A DNA stretch of 64,000 nucleotides from Branchiostoma floridae. Lineage: Eukaryota; Chordata; Leptocardii; Amphioxiformes; Branchiostomatidae. This document shows positions 11,301-24,800 of this stretch, in pieces. The first letter of the stretch is position 1. Each line of letters opens with the position of its first letter. The notes beneath the pieces were generated by a model that had not been told where the DNA came from, did no database searches, and saw only the letters and a program-made list of their open reading frames with translations. A program made the position numbers and the translations under genes. Location of the stretch: assembly GCF_000003815.2 (NCBI RefSeq), contig NC_049982.1, positions 5,689,249 to 5,753,248 on the forward strand, given 5' to 3'.

Positions 11301-14300
11301 TAAACTGGAAATTATCTCATTGGGGCCCGATTGTCAATCATCGACATCGAACCATTGTCACACGATCATTAACTAGTAACACGATCATTCTTGTAAAAGT
11401 CATTCCTGGGTGTGTTGTACTAAATTCAACTGTCTTGGTAAACGGAAAAGGAGCTGTAGTTAATACTTAAAACGTTTGTTAGTTCTGTTTGAAATTGAAC
11501 AGCCATGCTAATGCAGTAAATGGGAGTCCTTACTTTCCATTAGTCACGAAGTGTAGCTATAATAACGGTGAGTAACAATGTATCACAGATAAGGCTCTAT
11601 TCGTGTATTAGACTGTCACCAATTTGGCAAGTTCTCTTTATTTTCGAGTTTCGGTAGGTACTTTTCGAGTAATGGCTTCTACATGTATCTAGTTGATACC
11701 AGCAATGTAAGCTTGAAATGAAATACGCAGCCTACTGTAATATGCAACCTTTTCTGAATATGATTTGGAAATTTCCAACACTTGCTTGAATAACTGCTAC
11801 CTTGTGTATCTTTTTGCTTGGATCAACACTACTGAAATAGTTTATAATACACGCACCATATAGAGTATTAAAGATATATATATTATTATATATATATTTG
11901 ACACAATGGTGTAGACAAAATGAGAAGCGTTTGACAATGATCTTCTCCTGTATACGCCAGACATTGATGAATGCTCTGAGACGTTGCATAACTGCCACAG
12001 CGAGGCCACCTGCAACAACAATGTCGGCAGCTTCTCGTGTGCGTGCAATGTCGGATACCAAGGCAGTGGAGTCTTCTGTGGAGGTAAGTCTATTTCTGCA
12101 TGCTGGCGTGCGCACGCATTGTACTAAGATTCTGTCCTTGAATGTTGTATTTCGGGACATTCAAAATGATACTTCACCACTATTGCATGCCAGTATCGTG
12201 ACAGTCACATTAGCTATAGACATGTAACAAGTCATCTGTTATTTTCCGGCCGCTTCTCTATCTTTGCGTGCGCAAGCATTTTACTATGCTTACCGCGATC
12301 AACATCTCTCTCTAAACACTCCAATACTCTCACACACTCCAAAGCCATATGGTGTATACTATTAGTAATATTATTATTGTTGCATTCCATTACCTTGCCA
12401 TTATATAACAAAACCACACTATTTAACATCATCCGAAGTGCGTGCGATGATCAATACATCAACAATGTGCCAGATAGGCTACCACATGCCCATTGTCACA
12501 TCCTCGCGTACAAGGGCACCGTATTCTGATCACATTTAAGTATGGCCCGATGAATAGGATAAGCGGTACATTCATGCCACTAAGTATGGCAATTACACTG
12601 ACAATGAAGCCATTTCCAACGGAAGTACCAGCAGTATCTATCTGCGTGCCATGCGGTAAGAGGAACCATCCCTCCATTGGAGCCAATTTCTTTCAAAAGT
12701 TACCCTCATCAGGTGCTTCCTTCACACCGAGGGGTTTTACAAGTTCTTGCATTGTGCCAGATGATGATGATTGTACCATCATGCATACTTTAGGAAATGA
12801 TGGTACAGATAGTCACCTGTGTGAAATAAATAGGTTTTGAAGTTTTGTCTCTTACAAAAATGTATCTTACCAAAAACTAGGATGGCACAATATAACCATA
12901 AGCATATATTCACATATAACAGGATATATTTGTTTGTAAATGATGGCTTGTGTATGTAGGATTGTGGGGCGTTTGTATGTTTTTTCTTTTGTTTCCAGAC
13001 GTGGATGAATGTACGACAGGAAGCCATGATTGTGACGTCAACGCCAACTGTACGAACACTATTGGCTCGTTTGACTGCCGTTGTGTTGTTGGTTACCAAG
13101 GCGACGGAAAGACATGTTCTGGTAGGAGATTCTGATAGACACGCATACTTATTACATCCTTAGACTTTTGATCCTCCCGTGTCAGGTGATATTGTATACT
13201 GTTCCAGTATCTTATTTTATGCATATACATATACACATCACCATTTTCTTGGGGATATATTGCATTTTCAACGTTTTAATTTGTAACATATGTTGCATAT
13301 TTTACTTTGGGTGATACTGAGCGTCTCCTGTTGTTCATGTACCAACAGACGTAACACCGTCCTTTTCATCTGACGTATCATCATATCACCTGGTATTTGA
13401 TATGAGTAACAACGTAAGAAAATGTAAAAAAATCCTTATGATACAGCATGTAGAATGGGGTTTTGTCAATAGTAACAGGCTGTCTTTTCCTTTGCTAGAC
13501 ACCGATGAATGTTCGACTGGAGGACACAACTGCCATTCCTTAGCCACGTGCAGCAACACTGTGGGGAGCTTCAATTGTACATGTAACGTTGGGTACACTG
13601 GAGATGGTGTGAGCTGCGTAGGTAGGTCTACAGCACAAGCATAAATCACAATCCCGTAGTAAAAGATTCTGTTAGCGCTCACTGGAACTATCTATTTGCG
13701 TGCAATCAGTCTTCAAAGCAAATCATAGTATTTTAACCCATTTAGAAAGATAGCTTTATTTCTCTATAAGGGTGCTTCAATCGCTACAGGGCACTAACAT
13801 TAAGCAGGCTGGAAAGGATAGTCTGTCAATCACAGGAATTAAACTTTGTTAAACTAATCAGCTTCAGAGACGTCTCTCTTACACAAAATATCTTATCCAG
13901 ACCAGAATGGTGCAACATAATCATAGAAATTACATCTATGTATATATACATAGCCGGGTCTTTTTGGTTGCGAATGATGACTCGATCGTGAATTGTTGAG
14001 CGTTTCCCTTTTTTCCTCAGACGTGGATGAATGTACTACCGGGAGCCATGATTGTGACGTCAACGCCAACTGTACGAACACTATTGGCTCATTTGACTGC
14101 CGTTGTGTTGGTGGTTACCAAGGCGACGGCAAGACATGCGCTGGTGCGAAGTTCTTACAAACATGTGCACTATTAGAGTATCTTTTTACATGCATGTATC
14201 TCACCATTTTCTTTATGTTATGTATTGCATTTCTAGTGTTTGATCTGTAACTTAAGTTGCATATTTCACGCTGGTCTTCTGTCGTTAATGATTGTGACCC

Positions 14301-17300
14301 CTACTTATGCTGAAGAAATGTTAATGTTTAGAATAATAAGAGCGCTATTACGATATATGTAGAATCGTCCTTACCATCTGAATAACCGTCATTAGATATA
14401 AGTGCACAATACAAGAAAACCACAAATGATGTATATATATAGTAACAGGGTACATTTTTCTAAACCAGACACCGAAGAATGTTCTATCGGGGGACACAAC
14501 TGCCATTCTTTAGCCACGTGTAACAACACTGTGGGGAGCTTCAGTTGTGCCTGCAACGTTGGGTACACTGGCGATGGTGTGAGCTGCGTTGGTAGGTCTA
14601 CATTACAAACTTTACTGTGTTCAAAATCCATAGGGATGCTCTGACATCGAAAGACCAATCATTCCCCGTATCAAATCTAACGGTTATTTTAACATTTTAT
14701 CATACATAACCAAATGTATTTGGTTGCGAATGATGACTCATGGATGTAAGTTTGCCTTTTTTCCCTTTCAGACGTGCATGAATGTACGGCCGGGAGCCAT
14801 GATTGTGACGTCAATGCCAATTGCACGAACACTATTGGCTCCTTTGACTGTTATTGTGTCGTTGGTTACCAAGGCGACGGAAAGACATGCTCTGGTGCGA
14901 AGTTCTAATAAACATGTATACTATAATATATATAGGGACACTCGTGTTTAGCACCACCTGATTGTATGTAGGTTTTCTAATTATCCTATATTGTTTAGTT
15001 TACATAGCAGACTTTTAAGATTTATTCTGTATTCACCTTTTTTGTAGCTTATATTTGACCATATAAAAGTGACTGACGTGTACTTTCTGTCGTGTCAATT
15101 AAGATTGTTTGTACTGGTAGAATATCTTTTTATATGCATACATATAACCATTTTCATTATGTTATATTGCATTAATAGTGTTTTGATCTGTAACGTAGTT
15201 GCTTATTTAACGGTGGTCTTCTGTTGTTAGTGATTGTGACCTCTCTTCATGCCGATTGAAAAAAAATTGTAAATGTTTATAAAGAAATGTGACATTAAAT
15301 GTTACAATGATAAGGGAGCTATTACAATATAAGCAAAGTCTTCCTTTCCATCTGAATAACTGTCATTAGATACACATTTTCTATGAGTGCAAAATACCAC
15401 AAATGATGTATATATATAGTAACAGGGTACATTTTTTTCCAACAGACACCGATGAATGTTCGACTGGAGGACACAACTGCCATTCTTTAGCCACGTGTAA
15501 CAACACTGTGGGGAGCTTTAGTTGTGCCTGCAACGCTGGGTACACTGGAGATGGTGTGAGCTGCGTAGGTAGGTCAATAGCAAAAACATAAATGACAATC
15601 CCGTAGTAAAAGATTCTGTTACTAGTGGCGCTCACTAGCACTGTCTATTTGCGTGCAATCAGTCTTCAAAGCAAGCCATGGTATTTTAGCCCATTTACAA
15701 AGTTACATTTATTTCTACATAAGGGTGCTTCAATCGCTACAGGGGAACTAACTCCCGTATTGTGCAAGCATTGAACAGTTTGGAAAGGATAATCTGTCAA
15801 TCACAGGAGTTAAACTTTGTGAAACTTCAGAGATGACTCTCTTACACAAAATATCTTACCCAGGCCAGAATGGTGCAACATAATCATAGAAATTACATAT
15901 AAGTATATATACGTAGTCGGGTCTATTTGGTTGCGAATGATGACTCGGTTGTGAATTGTTGAGCGTTTCACCTTTTTCCTCAGACGTGGATGAATGTAGT
16001 ACCGGGAGCCATGATTGTGACGTCAACGCCAACTGTGCGAACACTATTGGCTCATTTGACTGCCGTTGTGTTGGTGGTTACCAAGGCGACGGCAAGACAT
16101 GCACTGGTGCGAAGTTCTTACAAACATGTATACTTTTAGAGTATATTTTTATATGTATACATATCACCATTTTCTTTATGAATTCATAGAAATTATATGT
16201 TGAATTTCTAGTGTTTGATCTGTAAATTAAGTTGAATATTTCACGCTGGTCTTCTGTTGTTAATGATTGTGACCCCTACTTATGCTGAAAAAATTGTTAA
16301 TGTTAACAATTATAAGAGCACTATTACGATATATGTAGTCCTTTCCATCTGAATGATTATTAGATATGAGTGGAAAATACAAGAAAACCACAATTGATAC
16401 ATATATATGTATAGTAAAAGGGTACATTTTTAAAAACTAGACACCGATGAGTGTTCGACTGGAGGACACAACTGCCATTCTTTAGCGACGTGCAACAACA
16501 CTGTGGGGAGCTTCAGTTGTTCATGTAACGTTGGGTACACTGGAGATGGTGTGAACTGCGTAGGTAGGTCAATAGCAAAAACTTACCATGTTCAAAATCC
16601 AGCAGGACGAAGTCACTGACAATGCTATCATTCTTCGATGTATTGAGTCTCACAGCTATTGTGAAATTTTGTATAGGTACTATTTCCGTGCGTAACGGAC
16701 GGACTTGCTAGCGTGCAATTTCAATATCCGGCGTCTGTCATTGTTCAGTACAATAACCTCTGCATTTGGGAAACGTCATTGGAGATACAAAACGTTCTGT
16801 TGTAGTTGGAAATGGCTTTCATATGTCGGATAACTATGATTCATCGCCCGGGAATAGCTTTAAATCTATCAGGGTAGTTAAAGGGAGCTAAATCTAAGGG
16901 GGGTAAACTCATGTGAATAGCTTTTGTATGAGGGATTTTGTAATATTCTTTGAGCCAAAGCGCAAATTTACCTGACGGGTATTTTAAGGACATTTTGTCA
17001 ATTTTGATTGGTCTTTTGTTAGACTTTCTGCATACGTAGCTCACACATAAACGTTATTATTTGTCTCGATGTATTTCAGATGAGGACGAATGCATCACAA
17101 ACAACAATGACTGTGACGTCCATGCAGACTGCCTCAACACTGTAGGCTCGTTCCAGTGCGCATGCGTGGCAGGTTACCGGGGTGATGGGACGACGTGTGT
17201 AGGTAGGCCGGAAAATATAACAACAAGCTTGTTTTAGTACAATGCTAAACTTTCTTCCAACACAAAGGTATACACGGATCCAATTTTTAACGATTACTGT

Positions 17301-18752
17301 TGCCTTCTTCAGGATCAATGAGGAACAATCACGTCGAAACGTAAACTCGCGCAGGCACGTGACCTAATTAACAGGTTCCATTATAACTCCATTGCCATTA
17401 ATGTTTCCCCATGCCTAGATGTCAATGAGTGCGTTGAAGACATCCACGACTGTCATCCGTACCTTGGGCTGTGCGAGAACAGCCCTGGCGGATTCCGGTG
17501 TCACTGCAGGTCCGGATATTGTGGCGACGGCCGAGTCTGTTACGGTAAGACTAACCTCCACCAGGCCTTCATATGGGAGTATGGGAATCAGGAGTCGCAG
17601 GAGTCAGTCCACGCTAAGATTCATGTTTACCCTACGGCCAACTCTTCTTGTAGGTAATGTAGCAGAACTCCCACGGCAAATTATTCTTCCTATGATAGCC
17701 AGCGAAGTCAGTCTGGTAGAGACTGGTAAGACGAATACTGTACAAAATTGATTATCTTTTTTTATGTTTAGATATGTTCGCGGTGGTTTTAATTTCTCGG
17801 TGACCTCTCCACCGTGGATATATTTCTATATCATTATTGCACTACATGATTGTTTATAAAGTAAACTTTTAAGTTTACGTTATAAACAATCATGAAAAGT
17901 GACAAAATTATCCTACAATGTAAAATCGACTGTACAGTTTAGTTGCGACAGTTCAGAAAAATACAACTTTGCTAACGACAGCTATGTCATGATTGGCCCC
18001 ATCTGTGGTACATTTCGTATTTGTACAAAAGGTACGGTCACCTTTCAAGGCACAATTTCAAAACAGGATAGTTATTAAACGTATACATTGGGTGTCCAAA
18101 TACAATTCCCGTTGCTTTGGTGTCCATTATATCGGGCATGTATAACATCTTCGATTCCTGTTCTTGCAGACATAGACGAGTGCATCTCGGGTATCGACGG
18201 CTGCCATCATAACGCCACCTGCACCAACATGGCGGGGTCCTACATCTGCACCTGTAACACCGGGTACACTGGGAACGGGACCGCCTGTGGACGTACGTGC
18301 ACCTGTTCTTGGCATCGTTAGTTAGTCTTATCTCTTAAATCTAAATGATTTAAGAACCTTACCTTAGCATGTTAGTTCCTCCATCGCTAGTCTTAGTCCA
18401 TCTTGCACGGTTCTCAGCTTCTCCTTTGGCTTTATACCAGGAGTTTCCAGAGGGTTCTAGTTTTTTTTTCACGTTTGACCTCTATGTGAGTCTTTTTATC
18501 CTCTGCTCTTTTTTTATGATCTTCGCTGTTCTGTTCTCTCCAATTCTTAGGACCTGTCCTAGCCACCCAAGCCTTCTTTCACTCACCACTTCTCTCTGTT
18601 TTGATGGGTTTAAAAACATAATCACTTATTAGCTGTTGTAGCAAATGTGAAGTCATATCCCAACATAAAAGCATGTCCCAAGCATAATTCATGTGTCTTT
18701 CTTTTGTAACGTCAACTTCCTAGCTTCAGGCCATGCTTTTTACTACTTCTGT

Positions 18753-18817
<65 letters not shown>

Positions 18818-21800
18818 GCGAAGAATTAACGTTTCACTTTCAGTGCAGCACATCGAATCTAACGGTACTAAATCACATCTGGCTACATTACAGATATTTG
18901 CCACGTTTAAATTTAGTACATGTATCTTTTGATGCAATGTGCACTTTTGCCACGCCCCTTAGCGTTGGATGAGTGCGCAGCAGGCGTCCACAACTGTGCC
19001 CAGCACGCGGACTGTCACGACTTGCCCGAATCCTTCTTCTGTACCTGTCACCATGGTTACCGCGGAGATGGCGTTGTTTGCGAGGGTAAGTCATGTGTTG
19101 TATGTGAATGATGGCTTAGACTACTTTGTCAGGTATTTGATTCATATGTTGCAGTATATATATAGTATAGCATTGTTATTCTAGGAAACGTACAATGTGT
19201 GTACAATTGCTGATGGCACGATGGAATTAATTGAAGTTTTTAGAACGAAAGAAAGCCTGTATATTGCAAAGAATAGGGACGATAATACCTTTGGCGTCTT
19301 GTAAGTCTTAACCAAATAGGATACATTTTTAATTTGTTTCAGACATCAACGAATGCCTTGACGACACTCACGACTGTCACCAGAACGCCACGTGTACGAA
19401 CACAGATGGTTCGTTCTACTGCGTGTGCGCTGACGGCTTCCGCGGAAACGGGACACACTGCCGAGGTGATGTTATGGCCTGGATGTTTAAGACTTCTCAA
19501 CACATTCTAAATAAAGTAAACGTATCATACTACAAAGAAACTGTTTCTAACACGCCAATAGCTAAACAAACTTGAAACAGCGTGTAGATTAAAGGTCCGG
19601 TCCCATACGTCGTATGGTTGGCTTACGGTCGCAGTCTGAGCTATTCTTGATTTTTGTATTAATATTGTTACGGATAAAGGCTGTCTCCAGATTCTTGCTG
19701 GAGGTTGGTTCTGCCATTGCCTACTCGACAATTATGCGGCTTTAGAATCGTGCGACGACCCTAAAACAAAAATGCATCTGTCGTTGTCTGCATTTCAATA
19801 ACCATCATGCCTGTCATTTGCATACCACTCCAGATATCAACGAATGCCTGTTGGGTACGGATGGCTGTGACGTACATGCTACCTGTACCAACGTGGACGG
19901 GTCGTACCACTGTGACTGCAACACTGGCTACACCGGAAACGGCACCCTCTGTAGAGGTAAGGTATCACTTATAATCTTACATTGTTGAAGATTACAACCA
20001 ATCACATCAAGTACCTGATGCTAACCCATGTGTCTCCAAACCATAACCTTTTTTTAACTAGAAGTAGACACTATATTTGCGACAAATTCATCATGTGTAA
20101 AAATGGATCGATGCAGGCCACGGACGAAAGACAGCGATGCTGCCTGAAACATCTGAACGGTTACAAAATTTTATCCAGTTAGTTGTCAATAAGTACCTGT
20201 TACTTTGCGCGTCTTATTTCTTGGATATCTAAACTTCAGCTGCGATCATTTGTAAATGTCCATCTAACGCCATGAGGAACTGAAATAATTTTCCAAACTG
20301 TGCATATGAAACATGAAATTCCATTGTCTTAAAAGATGTAGAACTACATGGAAGACGAATTTACAGTACTCACTGCTTTTTACATATTATATTAGATCGT
20401 GACGAGTGTACTGAAGAGACAGACGACTGCCACCAGAACGCCACATGTCACAACAGCCCCGGGTCCTACCACTGCTCTTGTAACACCGGGTACTCTGGTA
20501 ACGGGACTCATTGTCAAGGTACATCATAAACTGAATAGCCACCCGTCTACTTCTTTCCTAAGTTGAAGTAGAACGCATGATCAAGTTACTTACTTTATGA
20601 TTATGTCAATTAAGCCTAATATCCAAGAAGATCCTATGGTAGTATAAGATACGCTGTCCAAGGAGTGTAGCCGGCAAAGTAGTGTGCATTGGCCTTCGGT
20701 AGCCAATAGATTTTGAATATATGTTATGGTACTTTAGGATCTGAACTTAAGTTTCATGTGAGCTTTTTGAGGCAGAGACCAACCTTAACAAAGAATGATA
20801 TTTTTTTTACACAGCCAATAAAACGAGTCTTACTTTTTGTTGCGATTTAGACGTAGATGAGTGTTCTCTAGGTGCAAACGACTGTCATCTGTTCGCGTCG
20901 TGTACTAACACGCCTGGATCGTTCTACTGTACATGTTTCCATGGTTACCGAGGGGATGGCGTCACCTGTACGAGTAAGTATGGTGTTTGCACATGAAAAA
21001 CAATGCGCGTAATTATAAATAATAATGTTCAATAAATATTCTATGTTCAAGAATATGATTAAAGCTAAATTTGGTGTGCAGTACTCTTAGATTATTTCTT
21101 CTGTAGGTAAATGATAAGAAGTTGTGCATCAGAAGAAAGTGATTCTTTCACACCTCTTTTGTATATGTTTGTAACAGGAATAATCCAACACCAATATTTT
21201 CTGACAACATTAGATTTTATTGACGTGACTTGACGAATATGGTTGCATTTGACTCTTTTTTTGTCCACCCTGAATTAATTGTATGTCTTGCAGACATCGA
21301 TGAATGCCAGGAGCAAGTACACAGCTGTGACGTCAACGCCGACTGTACGGATCTGCCTGGGTCCTTCTCCTGCGCATGTCACATGGGATACCGCGGGAAC
21401 GGCACGCACTGCTCAGGTAGGATCAACATTATTGTCAACTCTACATCTCTGGTCATCATTATTTCTTACATACTAGATGATCAACGAAGCGATATCTAGT
21501 GCTGTATTGTTGTTTTGCCACGTTAGGAGTGACGGCAAAATGAGTTAGGTCACTGGATGGCAAGCAAAAAGTGATTCTAGTTACAAAAGGCAGGGGATGT
21601 ATAACTGTAATATGGATATTAATTGTAGTTTAAAATGTAATGCGGAATAAATTAAGACTCAAACTACCTTTTTTGGATGTTGCCAATACGTTTTCTCAGA
21701 TATAGACGAATGTGCAGCGGCCCACGACTGCCACAGGAACGCCATATGCACGAATCTTCCCGGGACTTACAACTGTTCCTGTCAGACGGGATATGTCGGC

Positions 21801-24800
21801 AACGGTCTACTCTGTGATGGTGAGTAAAGCCTGATGTTTCTATAAATTGAATGTAAAATAATCGCGTGTTTCCCTCCCAACGTTAGCCCTGAACAAAAGC
21901 CAATGGCTAGTTGGGTGACTTTGGCTGAAAGTACAGACAAACAAAAAAAGTAAATAGATTTGTCAGTTACGAGTTTCAAACTTAAGCAAGAAAGAAGCAT
22001 TCGTCCAATATTACACGAAAAATCTAACAGAGGCCAGATGAATTAATAAAACATGACGATCACTGAAGAGAATTGCTAATAGCATTGCGTAGAAGTACTA
22101 TGCACTCACATGTGTGTTTTTGCTTGTTTTGTTACAAGACATAAACGAGTGTGACACAGGGTCGCACGACTGCCACCTGGAGGCTGACTGTTTGAACAGA
22201 CCAGGATCATACCACTGCGTGTGCAGGGTGAACTACAGAGGCAACGGGACCTACTGCGAATGTAAGCATGTCATGATCGGACGTGATATCAACATGTCCT
22301 GTAGATTAGATCAGAAGTCTTTACGTCTTTACGCGTGCTCAAGTGATGATGGTTAGAAGTAGAAAACATACAGCATGCCATGTTACTAAAAACAATATCA
22401 GAACTTTACTTCGTTTAAGCCACCTTGGATTTCCGCCGATTGCATTTTTTAGTATCGTTAAATAATTTTTTCTTTCTATTTTGCTCTTGGACAAACGAGG
22501 ACAATGTGGCACTGCACTCAAGTTTTGTAACTTATATTAACAGTGCCACATGCATACACGGTACAGACAGAAGGTAAAGATAGTCTTTTACCTCCCCGAC
22601 CGAAGCCAAGTACCCATTTTTACACCTGGGTGTAGTGAGGCCATAGGAAGGGGATGTAAAATGCCTTTCCCAAGAGAACAACGTCGGGGGGCACGGCGGG
22701 GATCGAACTCAGAATTGATATTACGAAAGGCCAATTTTTTGCCAACAATTGAAACATAAGGGGGGAACATGGCAGTATATACATACTGTCAAATGTCCAA
22801 CTAGAGTTCGGCGACCTCATACCTCCATGAAAATTTAGAGCTTTCGCAAATTTCATGCAATTGACTAAGACATTAACATAATTTATGCATGGTGTTGTTC
22901 ATCATTGACAAACGTACACATGTCACAATTATAGAATTCCCATTATTAATCATAAAGCGGTTTTGCAACTTTACATAAATTATGCAAATAAGTTCCTCAT
23001 TACCATATTTGGTATCTGCTTATATTCCACCTATCATAATTAACATGTGTTACATTTATTGAAGTCCAGTTATTGCAAACAATAGAATTATACAATTTCC
23101 TCATTAATTATGCAAATTAAGTCCTCACTTGCATAACATGTATATCATTATGAACACCTTTGCCTAAGGTACCCGCATGCCTAATATGATGCCAATCCGT
23201 CAATCCTTTCTGCAGTTATCCTCTTTAGAGTGTCTTGACAAAAACGCCCCTGCAGTTCCCAAAATTAAATGTTAGGGGGCTGAAATTTGCCTCACTTTGT
23301 CATGACACTAAAAGCTATCTACCACCCAAATTTCAAGACCATATCACGTCCAAGACAAGAGACACATAGAGCAAACTGCTATGATTGAATGTTGCTCCTA
23401 TTTTGCATAATTAGTATTTCATTTTGTACAACATTGTCTGAGGTACCTACATACCAAAAATCATGAAAATCCGCTGTTCCCTTCTTGAGTTATCCTCTTC
23501 AGAAGTTTTTGACAAAAATGCCCCTGCTATCCCAAAACTAGACGCTAGGGGGCCCAAACTTATGTCACTTCTTCCTGAGCACAAGAGCTATCTAATACTC
23601 AAAAATCGTGACCATAGCATGTTCAGAACACCAAAGTAGCAAAATCGGAAGTTGCGCTGCAGTCCCAAGGGGAGCCGCTAGGGGGCCCAAAATCTAATCA
23701 TTTCTAGCTTTCATCACACCCTACCAACACACCAAGTATGAAACCAATCCACCCAACCGTTCTTGAGTTATTTTGTTTACACACACACAGACAGACAGAC
23801 ACACACACACACACACAAACACAGGGTAAAATATAACCTCCATTCCATTGCATTTCATGGAGGTAATAATCATAGTTAATTCTGTCATCAAATAGTCAAT
23901 TACAGAAATATTGATTCTACATGTATTTCCTTTTCAACCAGTCCATGCTATGCGATTGGCCATCACGTGAGTGCCTACAGTTCTTTACTAGCATTTCCTT
24001 TAATAAATATTGTCATGGGTGTCCAATATCAATATGTTTGTTATCAGTGCGATCTTAAGCATTGTCTTGAACCCCAGTAGGAAAGCATCAGAAGTTTCAT
24101 GTGATGCTTTAACTTCTGGAATATATGATATTTTCAGGTGCAACACTAACTGTGGCGATTTGGTGAACCCATCGAGACCGCTCCGTCTTCTGGCCAACTG
24201 CACCAACTGCCCCAGGGGCACACGGCCCGCCTACACGTGGTACCTGTACCGGGACAATGGCTGGCACTCCAGGAACGGGTCTCTTCTCACGGAGGTGGAC
24301 CTGCCTCCTCTCACTACGACAGGTAAATGTTACTGTTCCATTTTTTTTATAAAAGGGGGCCCTCCGGGTAGTTTACGGGCTGTTTTTCAGATCCTTAGGA
24401 GGCAACCCCTGCGTGCCTCGTAAATGGCTTTGGGATACCCTGCGCCTACCGGCTATATTGGGGCTTAGTCGGGCCCCTGGATCTTTTTAATTGGGATCCG
24501 GCGATAAATAGGCACAGTGACTTAATCCTGAAAACGCCAAGAGGTATCCCCGCGGTATCCAACAGTCCACCTGAAGAAATTTGTGACTACAGCCTGAGCC
24601 CGAACAGTGCTGCATCCCCACCGCCACCGACAACGATGCAAATGGCACCGTAGCATTAGAGACAGATACAACAGCTAGTTTTAACATATGACTTACTATA
24701 GATGTCAGATATTGATAGCATATATGTTGTCTTGACGGTCGTCGACGCACTGTTTACTGATTTCTTAAATGTCAAAGTAGCATACGATTGTATTACAACC

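Larger units (their letters stand above)
11961..22261 (+). other. Gene A exons 12-31: 20 consecutive calcium-binding EGF modules
   Basis: Exon starts, nearly all 123 nt and all phase 1-1: 11961, 12999, 13499, 14021, 14469, 14772, 15446, 15984, 16441, 17080, 17419 (126 nt), 18170, 18963, 19343, 19834, 20396, 20851, 21294, 21700 (120 nt), 22139 (ends 22261). Each reads D-x-D/N-E-C, six cysteines, and C-x-D/N-x4-F/Y-x-C-x-C, the signature of calcium-binding EGF with an Asp/Asn hydroxylation site. Examples are [12 protein letters not shown] and [18 protein letters not shown]. Exceptions: module 6 begins DVHEC, module 5 DTEEC, module 10 DEDEC, and module 13 LDEC after a Pro formed across the splice. 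Tandem cbEGF arrays form stiff Ca-dependent rods. Introns hold SINE, LINE and microsatellite debris. Confidence 0.93.

Noticed and set aside
12240-12840. Open frames on both strands between EGF modules 1 and 2
   Set aside because: No recognisable motif; both frames lie in an intron with stops in the joined reading. Possibly an old repeat, but nothing supports a name.
18753-18814. CRISPR-like or regulatory array
   Set aside because: It is a plain tetranucleotide microsatellite; no spacers exist anywhere in the window.
19570-19760. Possible transposon fragment with GC-rich ends (aaggtccggtcccatacgtc)
   Set aside because: No inverted partner, repeat copy or coding text was found in the window.
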